Assembly: GCF_910592395.1 (NCBI RefSeq) | Contig: NC_088317.1 | Coordinates: forward strand, 13,332,001-13,396,000 | DNA length: 64,000 nt | From: Lineus longissimus | Taxonomy: Eukaryota > Nemertea > Pilidiophora > Heteronemertea > Lineidae | Reading direction: 5' to 3' | Part shown: in pieces, positions 9,534 to 24,500 of the stretch | Layout of the letters: each line of letters starts with the position of its first letter | How positions within the stretch are numbered: the stretch's first letter is position 1 | Position numbers and translations under genes: made by a program | The notes under the pieces: model-generated | The model's database searches: none | What the model was told of the DNA's origin: nothing | What the model saw: only the letters and a program-made list of their open reading frames with translations

Positions 9534-12500
9534 GTAAGCTGTCTAGCTTTAACGTTTACCATTTACAAATTAGTAACTTGTAGATGTCATCAAGAAAATA
9601 TTTCAAACTACCAAACTACTGGTCATTTTTGTCGAATCGCTGTCTGAGTTTCTTACTGTTATTCGCTCTAGAAATCTTAATCTAATCAGCAGCCTCATTT
9701 TCACAGTTTGTCGTTATCATTTGTGATCCGCCACTCAATTATCGTAGGCCAAATAACCCTGTCTCCGGTATTTGAATTGTACATTATTGTCAATTGGGTT
9801 TTAGTGGGAGAGAACCAGGGTCATTAATCTAATACTTGTTGCTGCGGTAATGGTACTTTGGGTCTGATTGTTGTCATACGACAGTTGCAAAGATTCTAGA
9901 CGCTATTCGATTTTTAATGCAATTGGTACGGCCTTTTCTTTCTAACCTATAATGTTCAAGAAATCAAAATCTTATCTCCTTCGTTTCCCTAATCGTCACT
10001 TTACCTGTGAAGCATATACTGTATATTCCATGCCCAGGATATTCCCAGCGGAGGGAGACTGTCTGTAGAAGCGAATGGCACGGGAATTGCCCAAATTCAA
10101 GTGGAATGTTCCTACCACGCTCCCTTCAAGGAAGGTGAGGGCTGCCCATTCACATTGGAAGTGGAGTGCACCGAATACATTGCCAAGGCCGCAAACCTTG
10201 ATTCCCGGTATGATGACTTTTCACACACAGAGGCAGACAGGTCAAGGTTTGGACGATCTGCAAATAGGGAAGCGAGTACTAAATACGTGGCGAGGATAAG
10301 TTCAACAATCAGGTGAGAAGTGGCCACTCTATCTCTGGGGTTGGTAATGTAATGATATACTAATAAGAAGATATGACTTAACATTTAAGATGTACACGTA
10401 TATATGGGAAAAAAATCGTTGTATTTGAACCACGTGCGTAGAAATTGCATGCTGAAAACCACCAACATATTTGGCACCATATTTTGAATTCACAATTTTG
10501 AAAGTGTTGCTGTTTAAAAAATAGTACATGGATCTGTGTACATGTCGAAGATGTTAAATATCCATGTAGTAGTTGGAATAAATATCAAATTTGACATCAG
10601 TACAACTTTCATACGGATCTATTTTCTGTTTTGTAATCTTTTGTTTTAGTAACATTTCACGAAGAAGATGAAGAAGAAGAGCTTTTATTTCATTTTTCTT
10701 CTTTAACACCTTCACGGCCGAAGTTTTTTGCCTAGATTTCATTTGGAAGCTAATGTTTCACCCCCAGACATCCAGAGAAAAACAAGTATAGAGATTGCAT
10801 TAGGTTCTTTGCAGTAGCTTCTCCAAGACGAGGTCTTCTTGATCATGAATCAATAAAGTTATGAATTAGCTACACTCCTCTCCTATATCGTACTCTTTTG
10901 ACCAAAACAAAATGGGTGGAGCCGTGAAGGTGTCAAAGTATTGTTTTATCACCAATAATCGACCTATTGGCTAAAGATGTGTATCCATTATTGCATATAT
11001 CAATATACAAAATGTAATTGATGGATAAGAAATCATCATCTGAGAGTAACAATTTCGATATTTTTTATACAATTTCATTTAAGTGTACTCGCTTTGTGTT
11101 TACCGCCCAATCAATATACTCTCTTTTCTACATTGTCTGGTCACGCCAGAGAAAATTCAGGCACCTCCCAATTATTTGTTCAGTCAATAACTACAAGTCT
11201 CGTTTGATTGGACTGAAAATGTTGTTCATTTCAAACGAGGAAGTGCTAGTTAAACTGATTAATGCCACCAACATAGTGGCCTAGTAACCTCAGTCAACCG
11301 AGCCTAAAATTAATAGCCCCCATCTAAAAGCTTTTGCAAATTAAATTGGTACCTATCATTCAGTTAACCTGGCCAGTGGTGAGAGGTGTCTTAATTTTCT
11401 CAGGAGTGACCAGACAATATAAAAAAGAGAGTATTTGCTCACCACATAAAGGAGAATGTGCATCATAAAAGCGTGCGCTAAAATTATACGAATTACGTAC
11501 TGTGTACATCTAAAATTTACGCAGATGTCTTGCCTTCTGACCAAAAAAAAACGATCATACCCCGAAAGGTTGAAAGTGGTTTATGGTGCTGTTTGTTATT
11601 TGTTCGCCTATTGGCTAATCAGATCTACATTCTGACGGGCGACTGCCATATACTGACGATCTGCCCGAGCAATAAGTCTCATAAAGTTGTCCTGTACTGC
11701 AAGAAACCATTGTGTCTCGTAATTTAAATGCTTCTGTTCAGATCTAGGGAAGATATGGAATGCATTCATTCCTTATTCAGCCTATTTGATGGGATAATTT
11801 GCTAAATTATAGACATTCAAATACTGTGGATTGTGCCAATTCAAAATTAAACAAAAGCATTCTTATCGATTTTTGAATGCTAGCATGTTTTTTGCCCAAA
11901 TTTACCTTATCACGAAATCAAATGTTAGATGTCAATCTCTGTTTCGATGTTCGGAGATCCGAAGGGAGGCATTAATTTTTCGTGGTCAGGCAATTTCCTG
12001 ACGTAGAAAGGGATTTCTGGTGCTCCATTGGAAATTCATCGCTGGGTGCCAATAAAATCTGGCATCGGCAGCTCGTCAGAATGGGAATTGATGCCGTCAG
12101 TTTGGAGGTCTGAATAGCCAGGTGATCGAATAATTATAAGGAATTATAACTACATGGATGCACAGCAGTTTCACGCCGAATCATCATGCGCGTCCATTTC
12201 ATCATATCTTCCCATCAGGCACTGTCAGGACGTATCATTGTTATGTCATTGGCGGTGAATTGGACATTTTTTTCTTGTCATGCTATAGTTATATCCTGTA
12301 TTACAAATAAATTTCTATAATCAGGACACTTCTCTATTAAGTACAGCACTTGTCAGTCCTGAGGGTTTCCTTAAAGGGGTTCTACAGAATATATTTTGAG
12401 ACTATAATGATTGCCATTTGTTCAAGGTTTAATGGTGGCGGTGGCCAGAAGGTTGGAATGTCAATTCTTGACGTCTCACTATTCACTGGATTCACGCCGT

Positions 12501-15500
12501 GGCTGGATGATCTGAAGAAGGTAGGGCTAGCGACATCCGTCTAGAGAAGTTTAATGAATTGATTTCGAACGGGTGGTATTGGTTGTCTCACCAAAACCGC
12601 ATGGGCGGAGCTGAAATGTAGACCAAAACTATGTAGACCATGTAGACAAATGTGCAATCTCCCGGGTGCCGGGCCAAATGTCCAAATCACATGCACCCGC
12701 TGAAATTGCCACATAGTCCCTCTGCCACAGTTTGATCGTCCACACACTGATCCAGTGTGTGTAGTGCGCTGCCTGTAACATGGATTGAAAAACCTTCTTG
12801 TTATGTTTCGATACAGAAACATTTTAAGGATGTCGTGATAGTATTTTCATAACACCATGAAGTGTATTTGTGTCAAACAGATGTGTAATAGAGATATAAA
12901 TTTTAACAATGAATGGCGCAGTCACGGGCGCTCAGTGTTGCTGTGATATGTGATCAGGTGACAGCACGACTGATCATCGCGCCATTTCGCCTCACTTCAA
13001 ACAGGATTTGTGTATTTATGCAGGTTTCTCGTATGAATCTATTATCTCGGGCATGTGACCTTCCTCGGCGTCGCTCAGGCCATGAAAAACCTCTTTTTGA
13101 TTTGTTTTTAGTTTTATGAATAGATCGTATTCTGGCGAAATTCAAGGAAAAAATCCGATCGCCAGCCCCCGTCCACCATTTTGAAAAAATAGAACGCGCA
13201 ATGATATTGTGCGTATATGCGTGTCCAACCTCAGATCCGTCCCATTTTAGTGAGCCGGTGTCCGGTCATATTGTACTCTGACTGATTATAGTACATCGTA
13301 TATGATTCTATTGAGGACATGACCGTCAATTAGCTGTGAGATAAAGTGCAGAATCGAATCCATTCTATCCGAGAACATTTTAAACCTTTCGACAACGGGG
13401 TGCATAACTGAAATTATTAAAGTAAGCCAAATTAAAGTAGGTCAACACTGATGCTGGTACCTTTCACTTTGCTTTAAATCTTAGCCAAAATAAGCTAATA
13501 GTTTGAAAAATGGACAATTTCTAATACATATGTATGAAAAAAAACCAGACTGAACAAGAAACTGAGCTTCAAAGTAATAAAATTTACAAATTTTATCAAA
13601 ATGACACATTAGATTAGAAAAATGTAAATCAGTACAATTGTATGATTTCTGAAAGAATTAGCCTTTGACCACGAATAAGTGTTTTCCGTAAGCCTTTGGT
13701 TTTGGTTTCGTAGTAATTAATCAACCAACCGGTCTTAGAGCGGTAAAACTAGAGACTTTGACTCACTAATTCATCGTTTCTCATTTTCCCCTATTTCAGT
13801 TGAAGGATGATGGAACAATTGACGGTTTCGAGACGACCCGATCAGCCGTGCTGTTTTACCTGAAAGAGGTAAACTTATGACGGTTTTTGTCGCAGGCGCG
13901 CATAAAGGGGATCAAAAGCCCTTCCCCTTTAATCATCGCATAGAATTGGTGGTCTTAATTTTACTAATATGTACAGTTAAGGGATGTGAACTGTGTTAAT
14001 CACGTATTCAGGTGTCATACTGTGCATCTGAGAATAACATTGAGGGGGTGTAGGGGAGGGGGCAATTTTGAGTACACAGTACATTTTTACAATTATTTGC
14101 ATAGGAGGGTACGGCTCCTTAGTGATAAACATAGGATAACCAAGAGCCAAATGCGACCTTGATGACTGGATCACTCTCTGTATACTCATTTTGATCGCAG
14201 GCGTTTGATTAGCATAGACAAGTTCAGGTTGTCCCAAGATTTCGAATTGGGAGTAAGAAGATTTCGGTGATACATGTATATATTGCCGCTATTGCAAAAG
14301 CAGCTGAAAGTCATCAGTTAAAAACGGTTAATCACAATATTCAATCAAAAATGTATTTACTGCAAATAACAGTACATGTATGTACATGAGCACATATGAA
14401 ACAATAAAAACTTTCAGATTTTAACACTGTCATCACCAGTTAAAACTTGTCGGTTAAAAAATGTAGAGGGTTAATTTGTTCAACCTACCACCATCTGTCC
14501 CCGGGCGTCACCTGTCAGTGTCAATGCTTGCAACCTGTCAAATTCCCGCATAAAATTCCCGGGAAAATCCATATCCATATTTGGTATTGAAACCTGTCAG
14601 TGTCAATGCTTGCAACCTGTAAAATTCCCGCATGAAATTCCCGGGAAAATCCAGATCCATATTTGGTATTGAAATGCAAAGTGTAGACCACGTACGTTTA
14701 TTTCAGCAGGTGACCTGCAATCGTTGATTGAAAATAACATTAACTGGATTTGTCAAGGGTTGTGCGCGACCTGTCCCAAATGTAAACAGGCATGACTTAT
14801 CTCTGGCTAGTGTATCAAGGGCTGTGACGTTTTATATAAATCATCTATGTCAAAAAGGATATGTGTTAGCGCCCAAATCATGCCTTGGCTACCCATAAAC
14901 AAAGCGATATATAGGTGGCGCTGTTAATTGCTGCGGTTTATATTCCTTCGGCGGCTCAGGCGATGCAGTGAAGCAGAGACTTCCTTTTTGGCTAACCGTA
15001 GAGGAGTCTGTACATGCTTCCCGAAATTGGTGGCTTGCATTGGAACTAACTTTTTCCCCCTTGTCCATCATTAAAGGCATTCAAGTGTGTTGTTCAACCA
15101 TGACTATCTCCTTTGTCCCTCCACCATAAGGCCTAGTTTTTTCCTTATGACATCACTATTTCGGACACTCAGCGCCCCATTTCTGGAAAGGTGTGTACAA
15201 CATCGCAGTGTCCGTGGTCCGTCGTCGTCGTATCCTATTTCTAAAACAGTCGCACGTTTCTTAACCCCCGTGGCTGTGAACTTGAAAATTTGTACACGTG
15301 ACCCCCTGGGTCAGATGACCTCTGACACTGAATTTCAGTCCGTTCCGATTCTCAACTTGGCCACCAGGGGCCCAAATGTGGAAACGTAAGAAGTGTGTTA
15401 TCTCCCTTGTTGATGATGCGTTTTCAATAAAAAAAAATATGGTAGGTACTCCTAGCAAGGATACATCACGTATCATACGGATTTTTGATTTGACGTTCTT

Positions 15501-18500
15501 TTCAAGGTCACAGAGGTCAAATGGCGTAAGTTGGCCGTTAGGCTGTAACTGTGGCACGTTTCTTAACGGCAATGACCATTTATCTCAAATTTGGTACACA
15601 TGTAGCCAATAGTCAGGTGATCTTAGGGATCGAAGTTGGGTCCGATCTGATTCACCGTTTGGCCACTAGGGGGCCAAACCTGAAAATCTTAAAAATGTGA
15701 TTATTCCTCAACTACGGGTCCTATTGCCACCAATTTGATATCATGGGTACATCTAACCACGACACAGTATATGTCACATGGAACTATGGTACTTGCCTGA
15801 TTGCCACCAATTTGATATCATCAGGTACATCTAGCGACTACAGTATGTGTGTCTCATGGATTCAAGGTCACAGAGGTCAAATAGCTTAAGTCCGCCATTA
15901 GGCTCACGGTCTAATGATTTATGTGAAAAATCATATAAGAATAATGGAGAAACGATTCATTACCAGCAATGACTTCGAATCTATATCTATTTGCATCCAT
16001 CCAAAAGACTCTAACACAGTCATCCATGTCATTGCAATCTACACAGCATTCTTATCTTCTTTGCTTTTTTCTCTGGGGTTTCCGCCGTGCCTCCTGGCCC
16101 TCCTTCCCTTCCGGATTGGTGATGGCCAGGTGTCCGGTGTGTCGGGGATTCATAGTCCCCACCCCGTTCCTTCCCCGGGTCAGGGTTCTGACAAGTCAGT
16201 CCCTGTTGGGTCGGGCAGTTCCGCCCCCGGGGTGACTTCTCCTTCTCCCGGTACTTCCGGGAAGAAGTTGAAGGAGTCTGTGCGGAGAGGGCCTAGAAAG
16301 CCTGGTCGGGGGAAGATTTCGTCCCCCCTCCCTTTCCTGCGCCGGGACCCCCGCTCTTCAGCGGCGAGGTCCCCGGGGCTCTGGAGAGGTTTTGTCCTCA
16401 CCCGACCCCGTCCCCCAGGCTGGGCACCCCCGTGGGGACTCTGGACGTTTTACGTCACGATCCCTCCGGCGGCGCGGATCAGATGGAGTTTGACCAGTTC
16501 CTCCAGCTCTCCAATTTGGAGACCCCTGGATCCGCTCCCGGCCTTTTCAGGTCGGTGAGCAGCGCCTCCCCGGGTATTGAGCCGTCTGTCCTTACATAAT
16601 GTGCTCCCCTGTCCCCCGCCGGGCCTTTAGATGCGGTTGCGACCGCTCACATCCTCGGGCGTAACTGGCACTGCCAGTCCCCTCTCGTCGTCTGCGGTTG
16701 CCCTGGGGGTCCACCATCCCTTCGCCATTGGACGGGCGGCACGCCCGACTCCTCGCCCCTCCCTAGGGACGAGGGTTCTTCCTTTGGCGTCCCCTGGTGG
16801 TGCAGGGCCGCGGTTCACCGCCCCGTCCCTGCTGCCCTTTTCCTTGCCGGGAGGTGTCCTGCCTGGTTTTGGCAGGGGCTTGGTTAGGGCGCATATTGCG
16901 CGGGCGAGGGATCCACGTGTCCTCCCCTCCCGCCTTGGGTGTAGTGAGGCCGACGGTTTCGCCGGTACGCCCCCACCCTGTCCCGTCTGGTCATACTTGG
17001 GTTGAGGATGGGTCGGTTTCACAGACTCGCCCCCTTCCCCCTCCCCCATGCCTGCCCCATGGGAGACCCTTCGGGACCCTCGTCCGTCTTCATCCGCTGG
17101 CCTTACGGCTGATCAAAGGCAGATGATTCAGTGCCTCACGAATCACCTGGAGAGTAAAAATCTCCATGATCAGGCAGTGACGCGCCAGGGCGAGCGGCCG
17201 GTGGCTTTTGACCTAGGTCATCAGCCTATGGAGTGCGAGTTATCCGACTCACATTCCCCTTCCGGCCCGGCCTCGCAGGCCGATTTCCCCTCGGGGAGTG
17301 AGGACCCCACCATGGTGGTGGGCATGCGCGATCTTCGCGCCCTAGTTCAGCAGTATGTGCCGCTAGAGTCTTGTCCTCTCCCGACGGTTAACCCCGCGCT
17401 CGGTCGGGTCCCCTTCGATCTCTTTGGGGATGCCTCCGAGCAGGAACCGGACGCGGTCCCGGACAGGGCATTCCAAGAATTGCCCCCGTCCCCGGCCCTG
17501 ATTCGAGCCTCCACTTGGTTGGACTCGGCTCTCAGGGACACAGCTCCGTCCTGCGGGGGTCACCAGCGTGCCTTGGTCTCAACTTTACCGTCGACCGGAC
17601 CAGGCGCCTGGACGCAGGCTGTGAAGCGATTCACCACCTCTTCCCTCCGAGCCTTGCGTATCGTCCCGATTATTATCGGGTCTCTCCGTCGGGATCTGAT
17701 CCAGTTTCTTTGTCCCCTCTTAAGGATGACATTCAGTTCGCCGGGTGGGTACCGCCCAAAGTCCTTGCGTCTCCGTCCGTCAAGGACGCGAAGAACGATG
17801 AGGCCCTGGCCAAGGAGGCTCAGGCGGTGTTGTCTTACGCCGATCTGTCCCTCTGTGCCCTGTCCAGGTCGTTGGCAGCCGACGCGTCAGAGGACCAGGG
17901 CATTCATGCCCTGTCCCTCCAACAGTCTCTGCAGCACGCCAGTGATCTGGCTGCGAAGCAGGCTGTTAACGCGGTGCTTAAGCGCCGGGACCTGCTTATT
18001 GAGGGGTTAAGCATGGTCCGTGCCCGGTTTTTGCAGGGGGCGTTAAGGACCGCCCCTTTGGGCGGCCCTTTCCTAGTCTTCGGTGCCCAGATGCAGTCGG
18101 ACCGCCTTACGGAGACGACTTCGGCTCCTAAGGCCGCCCCCTGCCCGCGGTCCCCTTCCTGGTCCGCGGGCAGGTTTCGTCAAGCGGAGTATCGGCGCCC
18201 CCGAGGCTCCGAGGCTCCTCGTGGGTCCTCGTCCTTGCGTGGCTCCTCTTCCTTTCGTGCCCCAGGGCAGACAAAGACTGAGGCGCCCTCCCGCCGCTCC
18301 AATAAGCGCCACCGCTCCTCAGGTAGGGGCGGTGGCGGCTGGCAGCCCCAGCAACCCTTCCAAGGTAAGAGGGGTCGCGGGGGCAAGCACAAGTGACTTT
18401 TAAGTCCCTCCTCCTGCGCCTACACCAGGCGCCCCCACGGAGGTCGCCGTGGGGGGCAGGCTGCGCCATTTCGCGGCCTTTTGGGATCAGTGGTGTCAAA

Positions 18501-21500
18501 AAGACTCCCCCATACCGGATATGCTCCGCCACGATGTCCGCTTGGATTTTTCCCATCCCCCCTACGACGAAAATCCCCATCCCCGGTTGCCCCCCCCCCC
18601 GACCCTGCCAGGGCTCTAGCCCTGCGCACAGAGGTTCTCTCCCTCCTCCAGAAGGAGGCTGTGAGAGTGGTGGACAATCACTCCTCCCCAGGCTTTTACA
18701 GCCACATCTTCTTGGTCCCCAAGAGGTCGGGGAAGTGGAGACTGGTCATCGATCTGTCCAGCTTGAACCGGTTCCTTTGGGTGCCCAGCTTCAAGATGGA
18801 GACAACCAGATCGGTAGCAGCTGCGGTGCAGCCCAACGATTGGGCAATCTCGCTGGATCTTCACGACGCGTATTTTCACGTTCCTATCCATCCAGATTTT
18901 CCACCCTTCCTTCGGTTTTACTTGGAGGGAAAGGTTTAACCATTACAGGCCCTTCCTCTCGGCCTGGCTTCCGCGCCGCTTATTTTCACTACAGTCGTCA
19001 AGGCGTTCGCCACGCCTTTTCACGCCATGGGCTTCAAGCTCCATTGCTATCTCGACGACTGGCTGCTTCGTTACCAGGCTCTTTGCCGTCTGGGCAAGCA
19101 GGCAAAGTTCCTGCTTCAGATAACCAGGCGAGCGGGGTGGCTCTTAAGTTTAGACAAGTCCGAGCTAAATCCATCTCAGGACTATGTTTTCGTGGGTGTG
19201 CGCTTTCGCACACAAGAGGGCCTCATGTCCCCCCCCCCGCCGGACCGGATCCTCAAGTTCCGATCCCTGGTCGGGGTATTTCGCCGTCAAGACAGCGTCT
19301 CAGCTCAACAGTTTCTGTCCCTGCTGGGCCTGCTCAATTCGGCGGCGGACCAGGTCCCTAGGCCGCCTGTACATGCGCCCCCTCCAGCTTCTCCTCCTCT
19401 CGAGTTGGCGTCCCTTTTCGGACCCTCTCGATCGTCAAATTTCAATCCCAAATTCTCTCATGGAGGAGGTCTGGAGGTTCTGGGGGTCCGAGACGGAGCT
19501 CCTCCACGGAGTGCAGCTCAGTCCTCTGTCCCCTCAGATGTCCCTGTTCACAGACGCCTCCCTCTATGGCTGGGGCACCCAACTGAACGAAGGGGACCTG
19601 ACCACCAAGGGCACGTGGTCAGCGGGGGATTCGTACCTCTCGATCAATATTCTCGAGATGCAGGCTGTCATCCTGGCGGTGAGGGCCTTCACGTCTCGGT
19701 TAAGGGGTCACAGTGTTTCTCTCTTCTCCGACAATTCGACAGTGGTCGCTTATATCCGGAGACAAGGGGGGACGAGGTCCGACACTTTGTGTCACCTCAC
19801 TTGGGAGCTCCTGCAGCTTTGTTGCCGCTTGGACATTCATCTCCTCCCCCGTCACATCCCAGGCAAGAGAAACATCATTGCCGACGCCCTTTCCAGGGCG
19901 GACCGTCTGGTCCAGACGGAATTGACCCTTCACCGCGAAGTGGTCTCCCGCCTGGCGGGGATGTGGGACGCCCTAGTTGTGGACTTGTTTGCGACTCGGC
20001 TAAAAAGGAAATTTGCCCTGTATTGTTCGCCTCTTCCAGACGAGGAGGCCTTGGGAGTGGACAGCCTGTCGGCCTCTTGGGACGGCTGAAATGCTTATGC
20101 ATTCCCGCCAACCCCTCTGTTGCTTCCGGTACTAAACAAAGTGGCCAGTTCTCGAGTCAGAGTTTTAGTAGAGCAGCTGAGGGAGATTTTTCACCAGAAT
20201 CGTTCACTTCTTCAAGAAAGCATGAAATTTTGCAGAGGGGTATTATAGCACATAAGGATCATTAAAAAAATAGACCCCAAAAAATAACGCCCCCTGGTGG
20301 CCGCCATCTTGAATTCCAAAATGGCCGCCAAAAATTACCTAGTTTTGTTCATATCTCCAGTTCTAAAGCACTTAGGATGGAAAATCGAGCGCCTATACCC
20401 ATGTTTTCAATATCAAGAACATTTTCGGAGCATCAGAAATTCAGTCAGATGGCGGTCATTTTGGATTTCAAGATGGCCGCCATGTTTTTGACATTCCTCT
20501 GTGTCTCTAACACTATAAGTGTCAGAAACAAAATTCTAACGCTTACTGCGTCTACAGAGTATATGTAAGTCATTAAATATTAGACCCCAAAATACGCCCC
20601 CTAGTGGCCGCCATCTTGAATTCCAAGATGGCCGCCAAAATAATCTAGTGTCGTCCATATCTCTCGTTCTAAAGCACTTAGGATGGAAAATCGAGCGCCT
20701 CTACCCATGTTTTCAATATCAAGGAACATTTTGGAAGCATCAGAAATTCGGTCAGATGGCGGTCATCTTAGATTTCAGGTGGCCACTATATTTTAAATCT
20801 GTGAGAATGCAATTACATCAGTCACCATTGCATAAAATTGTTCACCTTTTTAAAAGGAAAGCATATCACACCGGTCCCTACGAATGTCCATATAAGGGTC
20901 TGTGTCAATGTCTCAATGATTGATATTTTCAAAACAGAATGGCCATAATGTCTCAAAATGTTAATGATTGATATTTTCAAAACAGAATGTCCATGTAAGT
21001 GTCTATGTCTATGTCTTAAAATGTTGATGATTGATATTTTCAAAACATAACATCCCTACATCGCTAGACCTTATAGCAACTGCCACCACACTTGCAGAGT
21101 GCAGTACAACCACCGTAAAAGTTCTTCTTGAAGCATTTGCAGTTTCCTTTGCATGACTTGGTGCATTAACAGGAGATGAGTTCGTGACATGCCTCTTCAG
21201 CTGCAGGTAATGTTGTCCACTTCGGCTTGTAACCACTCTGAGATGGTTTCCAACCCCAGTCAGTTGGTGTCGGTACCAAATGGGCTCTTTTCCAAGGACT
21301 GGCCCCAAACATGTCCTGCCTGGTAGGTGGCTCTACTGACGTGCTGTACAAGGGCGGCCCTCGTTGGTGGTATGTTGTCGATGTTTCTCGACATTTTCGA
21401 GAACAATGTCATCCTAGCTGAACTCACAGACACCTCGTCACTTGTCCTGCAGTACAGCAACACTGTAAACCGTTCCAGTTCCAGGTCACCTTCTCGTTAT

Positions 21501-24500
21501 TGACTGGCGATGTATAAACGCGAGAATAAGGAGCAGTAACTCTTCAGTTCGGTTAGCTTTTCCTTTGATGGGGCCTTCTTGTTAGGCCTGCTGAACAGCG
21601 GGAGCGCATTTCTTGGTATTGTGGCACTTATTGCTTTGTCGTTTTTTAACAGTATTTCATTGATGAAGGATGAATACTGTTCGTTCCCGAGTTGGCGTAT
21701 CCCTTTCATGCTACTGACAACACTCGTCGGCATTATTTCTTGAGTATCGATGGTGAGAAGGTCATTGCTACGATCAAGAAACGGATTCCCCAATTCCTCC
21801 ACGTTAGTGACGAAGGCACGTACGTCCTCGGAGAAGGTCCTCTGTCTGCTGTCGCTCTGCTAATGATGTTTGCCATGGTCGCTGTCGGGGTGTGAGTCAA
21901 TACTGTCTTCGTACTCTGCAATGATTGCGGACAACTGTGGTCCTGCCACCATCCAGCGTCGTAGGGCTCCAGGGTTCTCGGTTAACCCGATGGCTCCTCC
22001 ATCTCCCTTGACCAGCGCATTCATCTGCTCATGCGCTTGGTCGAGTCCGATTGCAGAGAATGAATTTCCAGTCTTATTTGAGATAAACGCACCACCCATG
22101 AAATGTTCATAAACCTCAGGACATCTCTGACGGAGGTTAGTCATGTCCCTTATGTGCACAGGAATCCACCGAGCATAGTGCACATGGTCCAAAGCAAAGA
22201 ACCATGGAGCAAGTTGAGCCATAGACTCAACATACAAATCGAAGTCGGATGTGCGGAGGGCTCGAACGAAAGCCAGGAGATTTAACTCTAGTTCCAAAAC
22301 TATGCTCCAGAATTGAAACATGGGATGGGAAAGACACATCTTTTCGCACCATGCAGTGAAGGCCGAATCAGAGAACGTATCACTATCAGCTGAAGTTTGT
22401 TCTTCCATCTCAAACGCTTGTCTCTGAAGACAGTACAGCGATGCAGCAGTAATCTGATGAGCCCTCCGTGTCTTCGTTATATGCGAGGCACAAATGAAAC
22501 TGGTGTGATATGCTTTCCTTTTAAAAAGGTGAACAATTGTATGCAATGGTGACTGATGTAATTGCATTCTCACAGATTTAGAATATAGTGGCCACCTGAA
22601 ATCCAAGATGACCGCCATCTGACCGAATTTCTGATGCTTCCAAAATGTTCCTTGATATTGAAAACATGGGTAGAGGCGCTCGTTTTTCCATCCTATGTGC
22701 TTTAGAACGGGAGATATGGACGACACTAGATTATTTTGGCGGCCATCTTGGAATTCAAGATGGCGGCCACTAGGGGGCGTATTTTGGGGGTCTATTATTT
22801 AATGACTTACATATACTCTGTAGACGCAGTAAGCGTTAGAATTTTGTTTCTGACACTTATAGTGTTAGAGACACAGAGGAATGTCAAAAACATGGCGGCC
22901 ATCTTGAAATCCAAGAGGGCCGCCATCTGACCGATTTTTTGATGCTCCGAAAATGTTCCTTGATATTGAAAACATGGGTATAGGCGCTCGATTTTCCATC
23001 CTACGTGCTTTAGAACTAGAGATATGGACAAAACTAGGTTATTTTGGCGGCCATTTTGGAATTCAAGATGGCGGCCACCAGGGGGCGTAATTTTTTGGAG
23101 TCCATTTTTTTAATGATCCTTATGTGCTATAATACCCCTCTGCAAAGTTTCATGCTTTCTTGAAGAAGTGAACAATTTTTGTGCTCAGCCGCTCTACTAT
23201 TTGTCCGATAGCCCCCTGCTGGCCGAACCAGGCTTGGTTCCCGGCTCTGCTGGAGCTCCTAACGGACCACCCCCGCCGTCTGCCGGGGTGGGACCGTCTG
23301 TTGTATCACCCGATCGGCCTGGTCTATCATCAAGACCCTTCTTTCTACAGGCTTCACGCCTGGAGACTATCGGGTGTTTCCTCCGAGAGAAAGGCTTTTC
23401 GGAAGACGTTATCCGTAAAGTCGCTCAGCCTCAGAGACAGTCTACCCTTGCTTCATACGACAGCAAGTGGGATGTCTTTCGAGACTGGTGTAGAGAGCAC
23501 GGAGTTTCTCCGTTCGCTCCCTCTCTTCCTAACTTCCTCGACTTCTTGAATTTCTTATTCTCAGTCCGGAAGTTTTCGGTTCATGGGGTAAAGGGCTATC
23601 GCTCTGCCATTTCGGTCACCTTAAAGTTGACCGATTCCTGGCATCCGTCTTGGGATGACGCTGTCTCATCTTTGCTTTGCAATATGTCTTTGGAACGTCC
23701 TCGTTCCATTCAGCGTACCCCCGAATGGGATCTCTCGGTGGTGCTTAGGGCTCTCATGAAGTTTCCATTTGAGCCTATGCACCAGGCAGATTTTAAACAT
23801 CTGACTTTTAAGACGTTTTAAGACGTTTTTCTCGTGGCTTTGGCCACGGCGCAGAGACGGTCCGAGCTCCATGCCCTAGCCTTTCATAGATTGGCTTTTA
23901 ATGAGAGGGGCGCGGTCCTAGAATTTGTCCCAGGTTTTCTTGCTAAGAACCAGGCGCCCTGTTTTCATCCCCTCCTTGTCCGCTACGGTCTCTAGGGGTC
24001 TCCCGGACAGAACTCTCTGCCCGGTTCGGGCATTGAAGTTATATGTTGATAAGACCAAAGATCCTGCCGTTCGCCTCGACAGAAAGCGCCTCTTTGTGTC
24101 TTATCGAGAGGGGTTTACTAGGGAGATAGCCGCTGCTGCGGTCGCTAGATGGTAATAGTGGCCACCATACGGCTGGCTTATTATATGACTCTCGTTTCTC
24201 CAGAGCTTCGCTGCTTAGGCGCCATAACGGCCCACGAGATTCGTGCCATCTCTACTTCTTGGGCCGAGTATAAGGGAGTGGCGCTAAGCGAGGTTTTAGA
24301 TGCGGCTACGTGGAGTTCCCACTTCACCTTCTCCCAGTATTATATGCGCGATTGTTCCGCGTTAACAGATGGTATGCTGTCTTTCGGTCCAATTGTCGCA
24401 GCTCAGCACGTGGTCTAGGTGTTTCCCTGCCTAGTCCACTCCTCGAATCTCTCCCTCTCCCGGTATCTTCCTCCCCCTCCTGAGTCTCAGAGGAGCGGGG

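Larger units (their letters stand above)
13869..16121. other. first part of 12.8-kb intron d-e; repeats only
   Basis: Holds an 82-bp tandem duplication (14511-14674) and a block of imperfect repeats at about 15230-15910, then the left side of the DIRS element. No exon or separate gene was seen. Confidence 0.6.
20202..23173. mobile_element. 2972-bp element with about 670-bp inverted arms
   Basis: Left arm 20202-20875 and right arm 22502-23173 are near-identical inverted copies starting GTTCACTTCTTCAAG. Each arm holds two tandem units of about 300 bp built around GGCCGCCATCTTGAATTCC and its complement. The centre carries a decayed - strand gene (21064-22440). It sits precisely between the RNase H and recombinase parts of the DIRS copy, so it inserted later. 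No known transposase domain is visible. A short AAT next to both ends could be a target duplication, but it depends on the exact end chosen. Confidence 0.88.

Noticed and set aside
16180-18677. Several antisense open frames of 60-150 codons
   Set aside because: They overlap the DIRS gag and reverse transcriptase reading, are Gly/Arg/Pro-rich and follow the high GC content; no family motifs.
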